The notes beneath the pieces were generated by a model. That model was not told the DNA's origin and searched no databases. It worked only from the letters and a program-made list of their open reading frames with translations. From Amylostereum areolatum (taxonomy: Eukaryota; Basidiomycota; Agaricomycetes; Russulales; Stereaceae), in assembly GCA_012932865.1 (NCBI GenBank), contig SAXG01000047.1, forward strand, positions 186,001 through 250,000: a DNA stretch of 64,000 nt. Direction: 5' to 3'. Both the position numbers and the translations under genes were made by a program. Positions within the stretch are counted from its first letter, which is position 1. Every line of letters begins with the position of its first letter. Shown in pieces: positions 1 to 10,985 of the stretch.

Positions 1-1234
1 CGTCGGCGATTTTCCGCCACACCGTCTTCCCCCATGTCGAATTCAACGAGCCCTGGATACCTGCCACGAAAGACTGAAGCTCGCTATCCTCGGTGAGATT
101 GTCGATGATCCAACGAATCGCCCGTACGTCGCGCTTCATACGATCCTCGGATTCGTCCATGGCAGTTTCTATACGACGTTGTGCAAGGTTTGTTCTCACG
201 CCCCCGCCGGAGCGGCCCTTGCTTCGCCTCCCTGGAAGGCACGTCTGGATGATGTACCAGAAAACGCTGGTAGCGGGACTCTGGTATGGGATCCGCCACC
301 AAAAAATGGGCGCGAATGTCGTCACAAGATATAAAAGGGCGGATATGGAGATAATAACGGTGGTCGAGATGGCGACAGATTTGTTGATGCCAAATAAGAA
401 TTCGACGAGGCCGATGAAGAATAAGAATAGGGATATGTGAATCAGGACGGCGATGGCCTCGACCATGACGGACATGCGCTGGAGGGAGCCTTCGTAAAGC
501 AACTGGCGGATCCGCGCACGGTCGAGGGTGGGGATATGGCTAGGGAAGATGCAGCTCTTGTAGTCGCGCACCCACTGCTGGATGATGCCGGCAAAAAGGA
601 CAGTTGAGAGGCTAAGCACCAAGCTTATGAACCAGTAGATGTTGATTCGAACGTCGGACGAAGTGGGTCCGGAGAAAGAAACACTTTGGGGATCGGGGAA
701 CGCAAGGATAACCTGTCCGCCGTTTGGTCCAAGCTGGTGGGAAATTTGGGAGAGGAGCGCGACAGACTGGTTGGAGAACTGCATGGTTTGTTGTGCGGGA
801 TCGGCCTGGAGATTCTTGTAGCTTTCGACCAGGAATGCTGTTAAACTGGCAGAGTATAATCCGGCCTAGAATCCCGCGTGTAAACGTGTCAGCGCGGATA
901 TTGCAGGCTACTATGATAAGTGATGCACAAAGATGACGATGCTCCCCAGCTCGTCGTTCCAGGTGTCCATCAAGGCTTCATCGTGGCTCGTCGCTTCCTT
1001 CATGTACTCATTCCATATGTGGTTTCCATCCTCGCCGTAGTCTCCGATAGACGGGGAGGGGCTTGTTCTTTCTCTTGGGTTCGTAGACTTGCTTCCACGG
1101 GGTTTCTCGTCATTGTTGCCTGGAGCATTGTCTAAATAAGGTAGGCAATAATTGAGAAACGGTATAAGATGACGCATACCGTGCTGAGCTCGATTATATG
1201 GCCGTGGGGGGCCCTGGGATTGTCCTAGAGGCAT
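1..1234 (-). CDS. DUF6535 membrane protein (3' end outside window)
   Basis: I read exons 1234-1180, 1131-929 and 865-1 on the minus strand; the reading frame runs off the left edge. The 48-nt first intron (1179-1132) is in frame and could be retained. The sequence has the DUF6535 layout: a WNEYMKEATSHDEALMDTW block, then SIVIFAGLYSASLTAFLVES (helix 1), a long linker, and helices near INIYWFISLVLSLSTVLFAG, IAVLIHISLFLFFIGLVEFL and TTVIISISALLYLVTTFAPI, followed by the cytosolic segment RWIIDNLTEDSELQSFVAGI. This four-helix family is common and expanded in Agaricomycetes; its function is unknown. It is transcribed away from the NLR-type gene at 2614, with a retroelement between them. Family assignment is firm; the exact start is less so. 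Confidence 0.85.
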
Positions 1235-1390
1235 TTTGAGATTTCAACTCCTCGCAGTCTCTGAAAATCAAGAGCAAGCACGGCGTGTGCTTAAGTATAT
1301 GTGCTTATCGTAAGTATGTCCGTTGTTAGGCGGCCTCGGAACTCTCGAGGAATAGATATAGAGTCATAGACGGAAGTCTGACAGCCTCGG

Positions 1391-1992
1391 ACACCGGGCG
1401 TAGGACAGGGCTCTCTTGACCTCTAACCACCACCATCACTTGGGATTGGGGACCCCAAGTGGGTGCGTGGGAGGCCTGGGGAGGCGAGAACCTGGCTTGC
1501 CAGGCTCGTCAAAGTCGGCAGCCCTCCGCCGCAAGCCAGCGACGTATGCGGAACGTCGTTGGTACCCGCAGAACCGAGGCCGTCGACGTGGACGACGGCC
1601 CACCCCTCCTACCCACCCCGGTTTCCCCCGCTGAGTTCTTGAGGCCCAGCAATGTCTGGCTCCCTCTCCTCTATGCGCCAGCGCTGTGAGGCGGCAGTGT
1701 GCCTGCAGCTGTCGTCGACGCCCGCTGGTATGGGGTCCGGTTCTTCATGGGGCTTTGCCCCCCTTCACCGCGCGGCCCCCGCGTGCGGTTCTCCCAACGC
1801 GCCGTCTCTTGCCACTCGAGTTCGACGCATCCCTTCCTTTCAACGACCCTTCCATCCTTCTGTCCGACTCTGTTCTACCATACTTTCCGTTCACCTGTAC
1901 CCTTCGGGGAGCCGCATTTAGTCTTAGGTACTTGACGCGGGATATAAATGTATTCAAAAAAAAAAAAAAAAAAAAACACCGGGCGTAGGACA
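1391..1992 (+). repeat. 17-bp target-site duplications flanking the retroelement
   Basis: The 17-bp sequence ACACCGGGCGTAGGACA occurs at 1391-1407 and again at 1976-1992, exactly bracketing the poly(A)-tailed element. The last A of the tail is shared with the first base of the right copy. A long exact direct repeat next to an oligo(A) tract is the usual mark of target-primed reverse transcription. Confidence 0.9.
1408..1975 (+). mobile_element. Non-LTR retroelement insertion (SINE or truncated LINE)
   Basis: A GC-rich 568-bp segment ends in an uninterrupted A tract (1956-1976) and is bracketed by 17-bp duplications. It has no convincing protein frame; the short frames inside are Arg/Pro-rich noise. 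I found no clear pol III A and B boxes, so it could be a 5'-truncated Tad-like LINE tail, a SINE, or a retrocopy of a non-coding transcript. The A tract and duplications are intact, so insertion was fairly recent. It lies in the gap between the divergent DUF6535 and NLR-type genes. Confidence 0.8.
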
Positions 1993-2613
1993 TCGCCATC
2001 AAGTGGTGTCAGGTGGCGTCCCGTGCCGCAGTAGGCCGCAGTGCGGACACTGTAGTACGCCCATTACGTGCGGCCCGTACTACTTACCAGTATGTACTAC
2101 TTAGGCTTGAAACTTGAAAGACCCTATTCAGCTATACACAACTCCTAGCAAGCCTATCGACTGGTGGGCGGTCACCGGTCACAGTACGAAGTCCCGGATT
2201 CGTCGAGCGTTCATCATCTGCTAGCAAGAACTTGAAATTCTGATTTCACGGAACGCATTTCCGTGAACATCACATTACCCCAAATCCTACTTCTAGTATT
2301 GGTATGCTGTCAAATATGCTCCGCACTTCACAACTGACGCTGAAAAAACTCCCAGACGTCCCTCAGGGTCCTAGTTCTCAGAATCATCAAAGAACCGCAC
2401 GCTCGCCAACCCGACACCTTTCTGCTCCTACCCCCACAGTCCTGCTCCGCCCTTCATTTCTTGGATCCCGGTTTCTTCATTCCTAGCTTTTCCTGTGGAC
2501 ACCTCCTCCAGGAGCTCGGAAGGCTACATCGACCGGCTTCCGAGTCGAGTACCACGGTCTCCCTAACCAGCAAGGCCGCCAGGGAACCTTCGAAGCATAC
2601 CAGGGCCGCACAA
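1993..2613. other. Presumed 5' region of the NLR-type gene
   Basis: About 620 bp with no supported gene. A frame is open just upstream of the ATG at 2614, so a longer N-terminus is possible, but 2614 is the first in-frame ATG of that exon. No clear TATA box was seen. Confidence 0.4.
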
Positions 2614-5600
2614 ATGTCGCTCGCTGTATCTGACAATGACGTACCAGTGAGCTACACGATATATATGCAAGGTTTGAGCACACAGCCTCGCATGCGGCGG
2701 ATGATTCGCTCTGTTGACGGTTATATGTTTAGATATCGTAATTGGTGGCCAAGGCATATTCAATAAGATCTCTCAAATCAAATGTGCAGTCATTACGGCC
2801 AACAATTCTGTACGCGATCTGCAGTCGATGGACCTGTTGAAGATCGGTGGGAAGTGGAAAGCGGATCTCGGTATGTGAGTATCCGAGTCTTTTTACGTTC
2901 GAAGTATCCGGAGAGCCTTTTCCATACTAATCATCACACAGCAAGCTTTCCCCAAACGTAACGCTGAAGATGCAAATCTACAGACTTTTCCTCCCTGTAT
3001 TTTCCCGCCATCCGAACTCAGCCGTGACTCAACTTCAGGGAACAGATATCCACCGGTGGCTGCACGCTTTACCGACTTCAAAGAAAGAGGGTCGTCACGG
3101 TGCGCGTTAAATTGTATTTTCGTCGCATAGCTGTCTGGTATAGCTGGCGCTAGATATGCCTTGGACGCTGGACCTGGGACCAGGACGCAAGAAGTTGAAC
3201 ATTTTAATCGGGTTGGATGTGGTAATCAATCCACCCATCCGTACGCCGAGTAGTTTGCTATCAGGTGAGGCGATCTTCCTCAGCGTGGACAGGCCGTGAA
3301 CACTGCTCACAATATCTCTCATAGAGAAACACGAGAATGAACTGCTTGATAAGCTCGGAAACCGAAACCAACCACCCGGACTTCTGCTCGCAGATCACAC
3401 TCTTCAGAAAGGCACGCGAAGGAAGCAACTCCTGCACATATCGGAGTGGATAAAGGGCAGAGCCGAAACACAGTCCAATGTTCTACTGCTGGTCGGAGCA
3501 CTGGGAACGGGGAAGACGTGCATCGTAAGCAAGGTCTGGACAGAGCTGAAGAAGGACAAGACTCGAAGCTCCGCTCTGCTGTGCCTTACGGATGATCGTG
3601 CCAAAAACCTGGATCGTGTCTCCAACAATCTCGCTCTAGTTATCGCAGACGCATATCCTGCATTCCGAACCAGCTTGTGTCGTATCTTGGATAGTTCATT
3701 CACATCCACGCATTCAGGCATTCCCGAAGTCCTGGAAAAGATTCTGACGGCGTTTGCGTCGATACCTCTGGAAGAACAAATCCCCTTGGTCGTCATCGTC
3801 GATGCTACAGCTAACTTCTACGACCCTCATTTTCCGAAGATTGTGGAGTCATGGGCTGAGCTTCCGTCATGCTTCAAGCTCCTAGTGACAGCTCGTCCTC
3901 ACGAGGGGAGTTCCCAGGCCGTCGCAGAGAAAAAGGCCGAGTATCTGGAGCTTCATTCCGGTGCGGGTCGTAGCGACGAGGACGACAGCGATATTGCAAT
4001 ATTTTTGGAAGACAAACTGTCACAACTTGCACCGAAGAAGTATGCCTCAGTGGCGGAACCATGGCCAGGAAAACACATTATTTCGAAACTCGTACAGGAC
4101 TCTGCTGGGTTGTTTTCTTGGGCATATGCAATTGTTTCATCGATAGGTGCAACACACGACCAAGACAGAGACGAACAGCTTGCGAAGGTCGTACTAGACA
4201 GTACCTCGGCGAAGTATTGCGATGAATCGTTTGGAGACATCTTAGATTCTATTTTCCCTTTCGGGTTCGAGGATGTTCATCGGATAGTGGGCGCCATCTC
4301 AATTTCCAAGGGATCCCTCCCGTCACCCATCCTCAAGACTTTGTTACCTTCGAGCTCACAGTTGACGTTGAGCCTTGAAGACTCTCTCCAGAAACTGCTT
4401 CCCGTTGTCTGCCTGAACGAGGATGCTAGTCTTGTTGATCTTCGACACCCCTCGTTTTCCTCCTATGTCACCGATCAAGGTAACAAACGATGCCAATTCA
4501 AATTTGCCATAAATCGGGCACAATCCAACGGCGATCTGGCACAAGTGTGCCTTCGAATCTTAGACCAGCTCGAGTTCGACGTCTGCCGACTGAAGCCCTC
4601 GCATAGCACGGACATCTGGCCATTAATAGCGCCGGATCTCGCGTATGCATCTCGATTCTGGGCAGATCACGTCCGGAGTACATCCACCCAGGCCCCTAGG
4701 ATGCACGATCTCGAGACAAGCTTCAAGCCTGCTCACGAAAAGCGTAACGACAAACTGAAGGCAAATGAAGGGGGGTCCCGTAACCATTGGGGCACCGAGC
4801 TCTTCGCGCTGATGAAAACGTTCTTCGAGGACGCAAAATGGCTATACTGGCTTGAGGTCATGAGTGCATTGGGACATGTGGACGCCACTCCTAGACTGCT
4901 TGCGACCGTCGCTGAGTGGCTCGAGGTGAGTAAGGCAGCGCTATATATGGATACAGCATTGATGTTTGACATGTGCAGTATAATGGGAATAAAGAACTCT
5001 CCAGCCTAGCCATGGATATCAGTCGCTTCGTATCAACATTCCGTGACGCGATAGCATCCAGTCCTTCCCACATCTATCACTCCGCTCTTCGTTTTTGCCC
5101 TCCATCGTTTCTGCTGTATAAGCGACTTCAGTCGAATCTCTCTAATCACTGTTCCATCTCCGAGTCGTTTTTCGTCGGTGATCATGTCCCTCGGTTTCCT
5201 CGGTTTCCTTTGCAGTTTTCGTTCTTGGCGTCGGACAACTCAAAACCCTTCCGAGCCCAATCCAACGAGTCCGTCCGAGCCGTTACAAGGCTAGCGCTCT
5301 CCGCTGACGGAAGACGTTTCGCGGCCAAAGTATGCTGGCACTCCGAGTCAGCGGACTCGGCTATCCATGTGTTCAGTATAACAACTGGAACGTTGGTGAC
5401 TACCCTATTAGTCGGAGACGGAGACGGAGTCCTCGCTCTGGTCTTTTCTGGAGACCAAGTCGTCACAGGCTCTACTGATGGTGGTATTCGCATATGGGAT
5501 TCAAACACCGGAGTACAGCTAGGAAGAACCTTCCGAGCACATACGGACTGGATTCGTGGGATCGCCATTTCTCCAGATACTAGAAGTTCCCTGGCCGTCT

Positions 5601-7383
5601 CTTGCTCCGACGATAACACACTTCATATCGTCAAATTCACTGCCAACAATGCCATATCGTCGACAATTGCTCCTCTCAGAGGACACCATGGCCATGTGCG
5701 TGAGCATACCGTGCTTATAGAATCACACCGGCATGCTGACGGTTCTGTCTATAGGTCCGATCCGTCACATGGACTCCCGATGGCAAGTACATTGTTTCCG
5801 GTGGCGACGATGGCACAGTGCGTGTGTGGGACAAGTCCTCCGGCCTTCCCGATGGGGAACTGATGGCATCTCATTACGGCTCTGTCCTGGTGGTCGCCGT
5901 GGACAGTTCTGGGCGATATGTCGCTTCAGGCGGCATCTTTGACCAGAATATCCAGTTATGGAGTTTGGATACGCGAACGCGAACGCACTCATTCTCGTGC
6001 TACGATGTGATTGGCATCGTCAGGGTCGCCGAGCCATCTGCGTTGGTTTTTTCAAAGGATGGCAGAAGACTGTTCTCTGGCTATGGCGATGGTCGTATCC
6101 TGTCATGGGAAGTATCGAGTGGACAACCAACTGCAGGACAAATTGTCGAATACGCCAATGGACATCCGGACTCCATGAACTCCCTCTGTCTTCTTTCGGA
6201 CTCTCGAATGTTGTCGGCGGGCGGCGAAGACGGGTTCATCGAGGTCTGGGACATATCTCCACCAGGACCGGAAGAAAAACCTCCAGCGTTCGGACCATTC
6301 TTTTTAGCCCATTGCATGCCGGACGGTGAAACAATCATCCTCACCGACGGGTATCAATATTGCGGTTGGAATACAGAGACTCATTCGTCACACGGCGGAA
6401 GCCCTTTTGTCGACACAGACCCTATTTCAGGACCTAGGTCCATCAATATATCGCCCGATGGGAGATTTGCGGCCATAGGGACAAGTCGGGGGGCGCGCGT
6501 GTATGACATGAGCCCGGACGGCGGACGGCTGCCTTACTCGTTCGGTGACGAAGCTACCGGGGATGTCGCCTTTTCCACAGATGGACAAAGCCTTGTCACC
6601 GTTACAAGTGATTTGACACTTTCTGTGTGGGACACCGCCAAAGGGACGCCGCCTAAAGTTATCATGCAAGGGCTGCATACCGATTACATTTCATCGGTCG
6701 TGTTCAACCCGGATGGCACCCTGGTGGCTTCGTGTTCATACGATAAGAGTGTATGCATCTGGGATGTCAAAACCGGGTCCGCCATCCACGAACATATGGA
6801 AGGGCATACTAGCGAAGTGACATGTGTCGACTTCTCGCCGGACGGGCAGTACCTTGCCAGCGTTGACAATGACACGGTCATCATCTGGAATGTGCGAAAC
6901 GGTGGCCAGTCCTACTCATGGCCAGTCATGGATCCCGACAATATATTACTATGGGTGGCTTGGTCTCCCGATAGCCAGTGGGTGGCATTGGCTACAGGGG
7001 GGAATCTTCCGACCATTCATGTGCTCGCTATCACGACGGGGAAACCAGTCGTCGCACCTCTCCGAGGCCATAGCGCCCGAATCAATGACATCAAGTTCCT
7101 TTCCCACCCAGACGGCCTTCGAATCGTGTCCACGGCTAGAGACCGTACGGCGCGCATTTGGGACGTCGGGCCGGAAGTGCAAAGTCGCATGGATAGCGAA
7201 GGAGATAGCGAACTGTGGCTCAACACGGACGGGTGGGTCTACAAAGGAAGCTCCAAGGACAAGATATCCTGGGTTCCGCCGCCGCTGAGGAAAGGCCTCT
7301 GCCTTCCTCCTCAAATAGATGTATTCGGTGCCCCAAAGATACAAGTGGACTTGCAAGCGTGGTACACAGGGAGGATTGGGTAA
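2614..7383 (+). CDS. NACHT-WD40 NLR-type protein with C2-like N-terminus
   Basis: Seven exons: 2614-2671, 2733-2874, 2942-3099, 3154-3264, 3325-4925, 4979-5695, 5755-7383. All phases agree and give 1,471 residues. Residues about 20-150 resemble the C2-like region common in basidiomycete NLRs (CAVITANNSVRDLQSMDLL). A NACHT ATPase follows, with Walker A GALGTGKT at residues 214-221, a Walker B-like strand PLVVIVDATANFYD near 310, and the sensor-like strand FKLLVTARPHEG. From about residue 790 there are at least nine WD40 blades, with signatures such as IRIWDSNTG, VRVWDKSSG, VCIWDVKTGS and RTARIWDVG. Fungal NLRs of this design are thought to act as STAND switches in non-self recognition and programmed cell death. 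The blades differ from one another, so this is not a freshly amplified repeat array. The acidic DE pair usual after the NACHT Walker B strand is missing. Confidence 0.85.
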
Positions 7384-8703
7384 AGTGCTGGTCGCAGCCA
7401 CAAAATCTTGATGACGATCGAAGTCTCCAGCCCCCTCCTCACCTCATGACACCGAGGATGAATTGGATCTGCCTTTATTTTTTCGGGGCTGTAATCCCAA
7501 TGTATCAGTACTGGCAGCATAAACAAGGGTCGATGAATACGGTACATCTACGCTTCGGTTCCGAAAATGTCATGGAACAAGTATGTTGTTCTTCGCTGGA
7601 AGATAGCGTGGCCCGTAAATTGACAACGAGGAAGAAAAGAGGAAACGAGGTGAAGTGGTTAGGGTTAGGGTTTCGTCGGTTTCGCAACCCCGCGGCTGAA
7701 CTTTGGATGAAATGTCGAGCAAGCGACCTGACGACTTGATACAACGTAGAGGGAGCCGTCTTCATCGTGTGGCTGGAAGGTGAAAGGATCAGTTGTAGCG
7801 GCGAGGAAAAGACGGGAGATTATTCACTTGGGACGGGATGTGGGTCGCGTGGACTCCCCCTGCTTCGAGGACTTTGTCATGACGGTATCCTGGTTTCAAG
7901 ACGCGACAGCATGGCCTCGGAGGGTGCTGAAGACTGATAGGAATAGAAAGTCGCTGCACGAGTGCGCCAAGTCGTGTTCAACGCCGTCCATGAGTCCGTC
8001 GTACAGCTTTCGTGTCTTTCCTAACCAGTGGTTTTGCGAGAGAAGCTGTTCGCAGCATTGGCGTGGGTGAAAGGGAACATCGAAGAGGATCCCAACTTGA
8101 ACCGTGGTTTAGATGTCAGTGCTTCGTGCAGAAAGGCGAGAGCATGAGCGCTTATTCAAGTATATTGTTTCACTAGAGGGCCAAATTAAACCAAACGGTC
8201 AGTCAGTACGAACTAAGAGATGAAACCGGACGCGTTTACCTCGATTGTCCAGAGAGATCCAGGCAAAGCTAGGTCCAATCTTCCTGCGCTCGCGAACCAT
8301 TAGACAAGGTTCTGCTTTCGAAACCTCAGAATGAGAATGAACTGGTCATAGATGCTCTAAAGAAAAAGAAACCATGGTCGAACGTGGACGAGGAATGAAG
8401 GACCGAAGGACTTGTGACATGGACTTGGATTTGACGTCGATTAAAATGAGCTGAACTGCCCACGGGAGTGATCGAAAGGCCGGAGGTTTGCCAACAAGTT
8501 TGCGTCTTATTTCTAGCACGTTGTAAGCTCAGCTGCGAGGCCATCGAACGATTTGAAAGAGACATACAATGAATCGAGATACTCGTTAGACGCATCCGGT
8601 TGTTTTCTGCCGGAGTTGCATGATCGCGGCGTTTTGTTAGCACGAGGTAGAGCCATTTCTCGCTGTTCCCCAGGCTTCGCGTGGATAGTGTCACTCGCCA
8701 AGA
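7384..8703. other. Gene-poor region 3' of the NLR-type gene
   Basis: No gene I can support. It holds a telomere-type repeat (7659) and scattered open frames without family motifs. Minus-strand exons may exist here, since comparable stretches follow each seven-helix gene, but I could not assemble them. Confidence 0.4.
7659..7673 (+). repeat. Interstitial telomere-type repeat (telobox)
   Basis: TTAGGGTTAGGGTTT lies 276 bp past the stop of the NLR-type gene. The same core recurs at 16333, 25417 and 30164, each time 3' of a gene in this array. Confidence 0.7.
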
Positions 8704-9044
8704 CTATTCTTGTCCAAAGTGAAGGTGAACGGGCCAACTTGGAAATGGGGAAGGAGGCATGGGACGACGATAGAAACGGTACTCGGGGTAGGAGCTTGAA
8801 CTTCCGTTGATCCCTTGAGGCTGGAGTGGTTCCACGAGCGACGTTGATCCATATTGCGACAGACGCGTCCCACTGTAAAGTCGGAAGGTCAGTCGCGTCG
8901 TCGAGCAATCGAAACGCGAGGCACTTACTTTTTTATGGGAGCGATGACGGTATTCCATGCTGGAAAATTGCACTTGCGAATGAGACCGGGGTCTGTGAGG
9001 GTGAAGATGAGATGCACGAATCCACGTTTTACATCCTGAGCCAT
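8704..9044 (-). CDS. Uncertain two-exon small gene
   Basis: A minus-strand ATG at 9044 opens a 116-nt exon (9044-8929) reading MAQDVKRGFVHLIFTLTD and ending at a canonical donor (GTAAGTGCC). A good acceptor (CTTTACAG) leads to a second exon at 8872 that stays open to a stop at 8704. The first exon looks protein-like; the second is Pro/Ser-rich and may be in the wrong frame. I recognise no family. It may instead be a decayed or multi-exon gene. Confidence 0.25.
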
Positions 9045-9825
9045 TTCGCGACGAGTTCGATGGACATTTTATTATGTTGTTGATAAATGCATATAATATA
9101 CATCCTCTGAGATTCTAGGATTCACCTGATGAAGAGGAACTGAAATCAGGAGGGGAAGTCAAGAGAGAACGACACAAGGTCACTCACTATAACGGGCCTA
9201 AAAACCATCGTTTCTTCTTGTCCAGCCTTATTTAGCCTCTTCTCCCTCTCCCAGCGGCCTCAAAATCTCCGCAGCCTCGCCCATGGCGTGGTACACGGGT
9301 CAGGGAGTCGAGGTTGGTGGAAAAATCGCGCGTCTTTGAGGACAGAGCGGTACGCGATCTGGAGCAATGAATTGTGCTAGATATAACGCTATGGCGTGAG
9401 ATAGATGTACAAATGAGAAAAGGGAGAAACTGAAGAATAGAGAAGTGGAGAGAGGGTCGGTGTAGAAGCGCACATTGATCGGCTGGAATCTCTACCGCAG
9501 CCAAGTCGGTCCCTGTGGAGTCAGTAAGAATGGGAGATCCTTTCTGCGGCCATGCATAAGATCTCAATCAGAGGCGAGGAGAACGAATTTCGTTGGGACG
9601 GCCCGTAGACGACGCAGTTCGTTTGAGGGCCATTCTGATGAGGAGGCTTGGGTGTCACATTTCGAGCAAGGCCGCGACGAGGAAGGAGACATTGAGTATG
9701 AGAGATGTCCCGAGACAGAGTGCGGGAGAAATCATGGAAGTGATGGATGATGCAAGGACGATGGTGGTCAGTAATAGCAGAGCGTCAGCGTCGTCGCGTC
9801 GAACAATGGCGGGCGCTTAGAAAAC
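9045..9825. other. Unresolved stretch left of the first bZIP palindrome
   Basis: Short minus-strand frames include a hydrophobic stretch near 9735-9660 (SLILNVSFLVAALLEM), possibly an exon of a membrane-protein gene. No complete model could be built. Confidence 0.3.
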
Positions 9826-9836
9826 GCTGACTCAGC
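9826..9836. promoter_or_regulatory. Palindromic bZIP-type site, unit A
   Basis: GCTGACTCAGC is a perfect palindrome containing the Gcn4/AP-1 core TGACTCA. It lies just left of the first hAT insertion and, once that element is discounted, about 30 bp upstream of the membrane-protein ATG at 10986. The same motif occurs at the matching position in the next two units. Confidence 0.6.
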
Positions 9837-9858
9837 AATCCAGCGAGCATTGATCTGA

Positions 9859-10978
9859 TACTGCTGTTGGCAAATGTCTGCCGTTCTGCCCATTCTGCCG
9901 GCAGAACATTGGCAGAAACGGCAGATACGGGGGGTCCGGGCAGAATATGGCAGAATCCAAATGTAGTATAGGCTAGATTCTACGTCCCTGGCCACAAATT
10001 GACATTTTCGGGGACACATTACGGTCCCAATCTCCAGTCGAAGACTCGAACATCGTCCTGTGTTTTCCATGCCGGAGCCTTGCAATCAACCAGGCCGCGA
10101 GCGGGCGCTCCTTCGAATTTATGTGCAAGACAGCTCTCGAGATCGCGCGCAAATGGCGATGGACCGAAGGAGAAGCCATTCTTTTATGGCAGGATCTAAA
10201 GGCTTATCACAAAGGCAGGGGTGTATGGTCAGGCGGCTCGAAGGATTGCCTTGAGTGGTGGCGCACACGACCGGTTCGTGCAGATGAGCATCCCCTCAAA
10301 AAACTCGGGATCACACTTGCATCAATTCAGCCGCATGCTGCTGATGTTGAGCGCATGTTCTCAGGCCTCGACGGCGTCCAGTCGGCGAAGCGATGCAACC
10401 TTTCGGTCCCCACATTCGAAGCACTTGGGAAGTGCCGTTCCCACTATGCGCGTGAGCTCTGGGAGCGCGATAGGCGCACCGGCCGTTCCCTTCACCGTCA
10501 GCATGCCCATATGCACACACGCGCGGAGACCGGCATCGATGTAGAACTAGCAGCTGACCTCAAGAAGACTTTTTCGTTCATCACGCCACTCGTGGCTCCC
10601 GACGATCTTGATCTGAACGGGTTAGAATCAGTCACAATGGACGAGCTCGATACAGCGTTCGAGAACACAGCACTTCGTGCTCGGGAGGAGCCAGCCCAAG
10701 CAGTCAGTGCCAACCAGGAAGTCCTCGGAGGTCAAGTCTACCGTTTCTCGGAGCTCGATGCCATCGACCGCGGCGAGACTGTCAACAACTTCGATGATGG
10801 TCTATCCGGTGGACATATTGGTGGAGATGGTGTTGCTCCCACCTGGAATATAGATGCCATTCTGTCTAAGTAGTGCTAGTACAATGTAATTCATTTGCCG
10901 TGTTTTGCCATTTGGCAATTGCCGTTCTGCCACTCTGCCAGGCAGATTGGGACCAAAATCGTTTTGCCATGTACAGTA
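9859..10978 (+). mobile_element. hAT-derived element, copy 1
   Basis: A 1,120-bp element with short terminal inverted repeats (TACTG...TGGCAAA against TACTGTACATGGCAAAA) and subterminal TCTGCC/GGCAGA repeats. It carries only the C-terminal part of a hAT transposase, so it is internally deleted or truncated. The right end abuts a duplicated ATTGATC and then the ATG of the next gene. It is almost identical to the copy at 20231-21350. Confidence 0.85.
10121..10873 (+). CDS. hAT transposase C-terminal fragment
   Basis: A single open frame of 250 residues. The segment from about residue 55 (LGITLASIQPHAADVERMFS) to about 95 (NLSVPTFEALGKCRSHYARE) is the hAT C-terminal dimerisation region: conserved ER/ER-like plus FS, then the R-NLS motif. 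The BED zinc finger and the RNase H-like catalytic domain are absent, so it cannot catalyse transposition alone. It may be expressed as a dimerisation-only fragment. The Asp/Glu-rich tail after residue 150 has no recognised domain. Confidence 0.75.
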   Translation: MCKTALEIARKWRWTEGEAILLWQDLKAYHKGRGVWSGGSKDCLEWWRTRPVRADEHPLKKLGITLASIQPHAADVERMFSGLDGVQSAKRCNLSVPTFEALGKCRSHYARELWERDRRTGRSLHRQHAHMHTRAETGIDVELAADLKKTFSFITPLVAPDDLDLNGLESVTMDELDTAFENTALRAREEPAQAVSANQEVLGGQVYRFSELDAIDRGETVNNFDDGLSGGHIGGDGVAPTWNIDAILSK

Positions 10979-10985
10979 ATTGATC

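Larger units (their letters stand above)
9849..10985. repeat. 7-bp direct repeats flanking hAT copy 1
   Basis: ATTGATC occurs at 9849-9855 and 10979-10985. Three unmatched bases (TGA) separate the left copy from the element's TACTG end. hAT elements normally duplicate 8 bp; here the eighth base differs. Confidence 0.65.

Noticed and set aside
1686..1988. ORFs within the poly(A)-tailed insert as protein genes
   Set aside because: They read through the A tract as poly-Lys and lie wholly within the retroelement.
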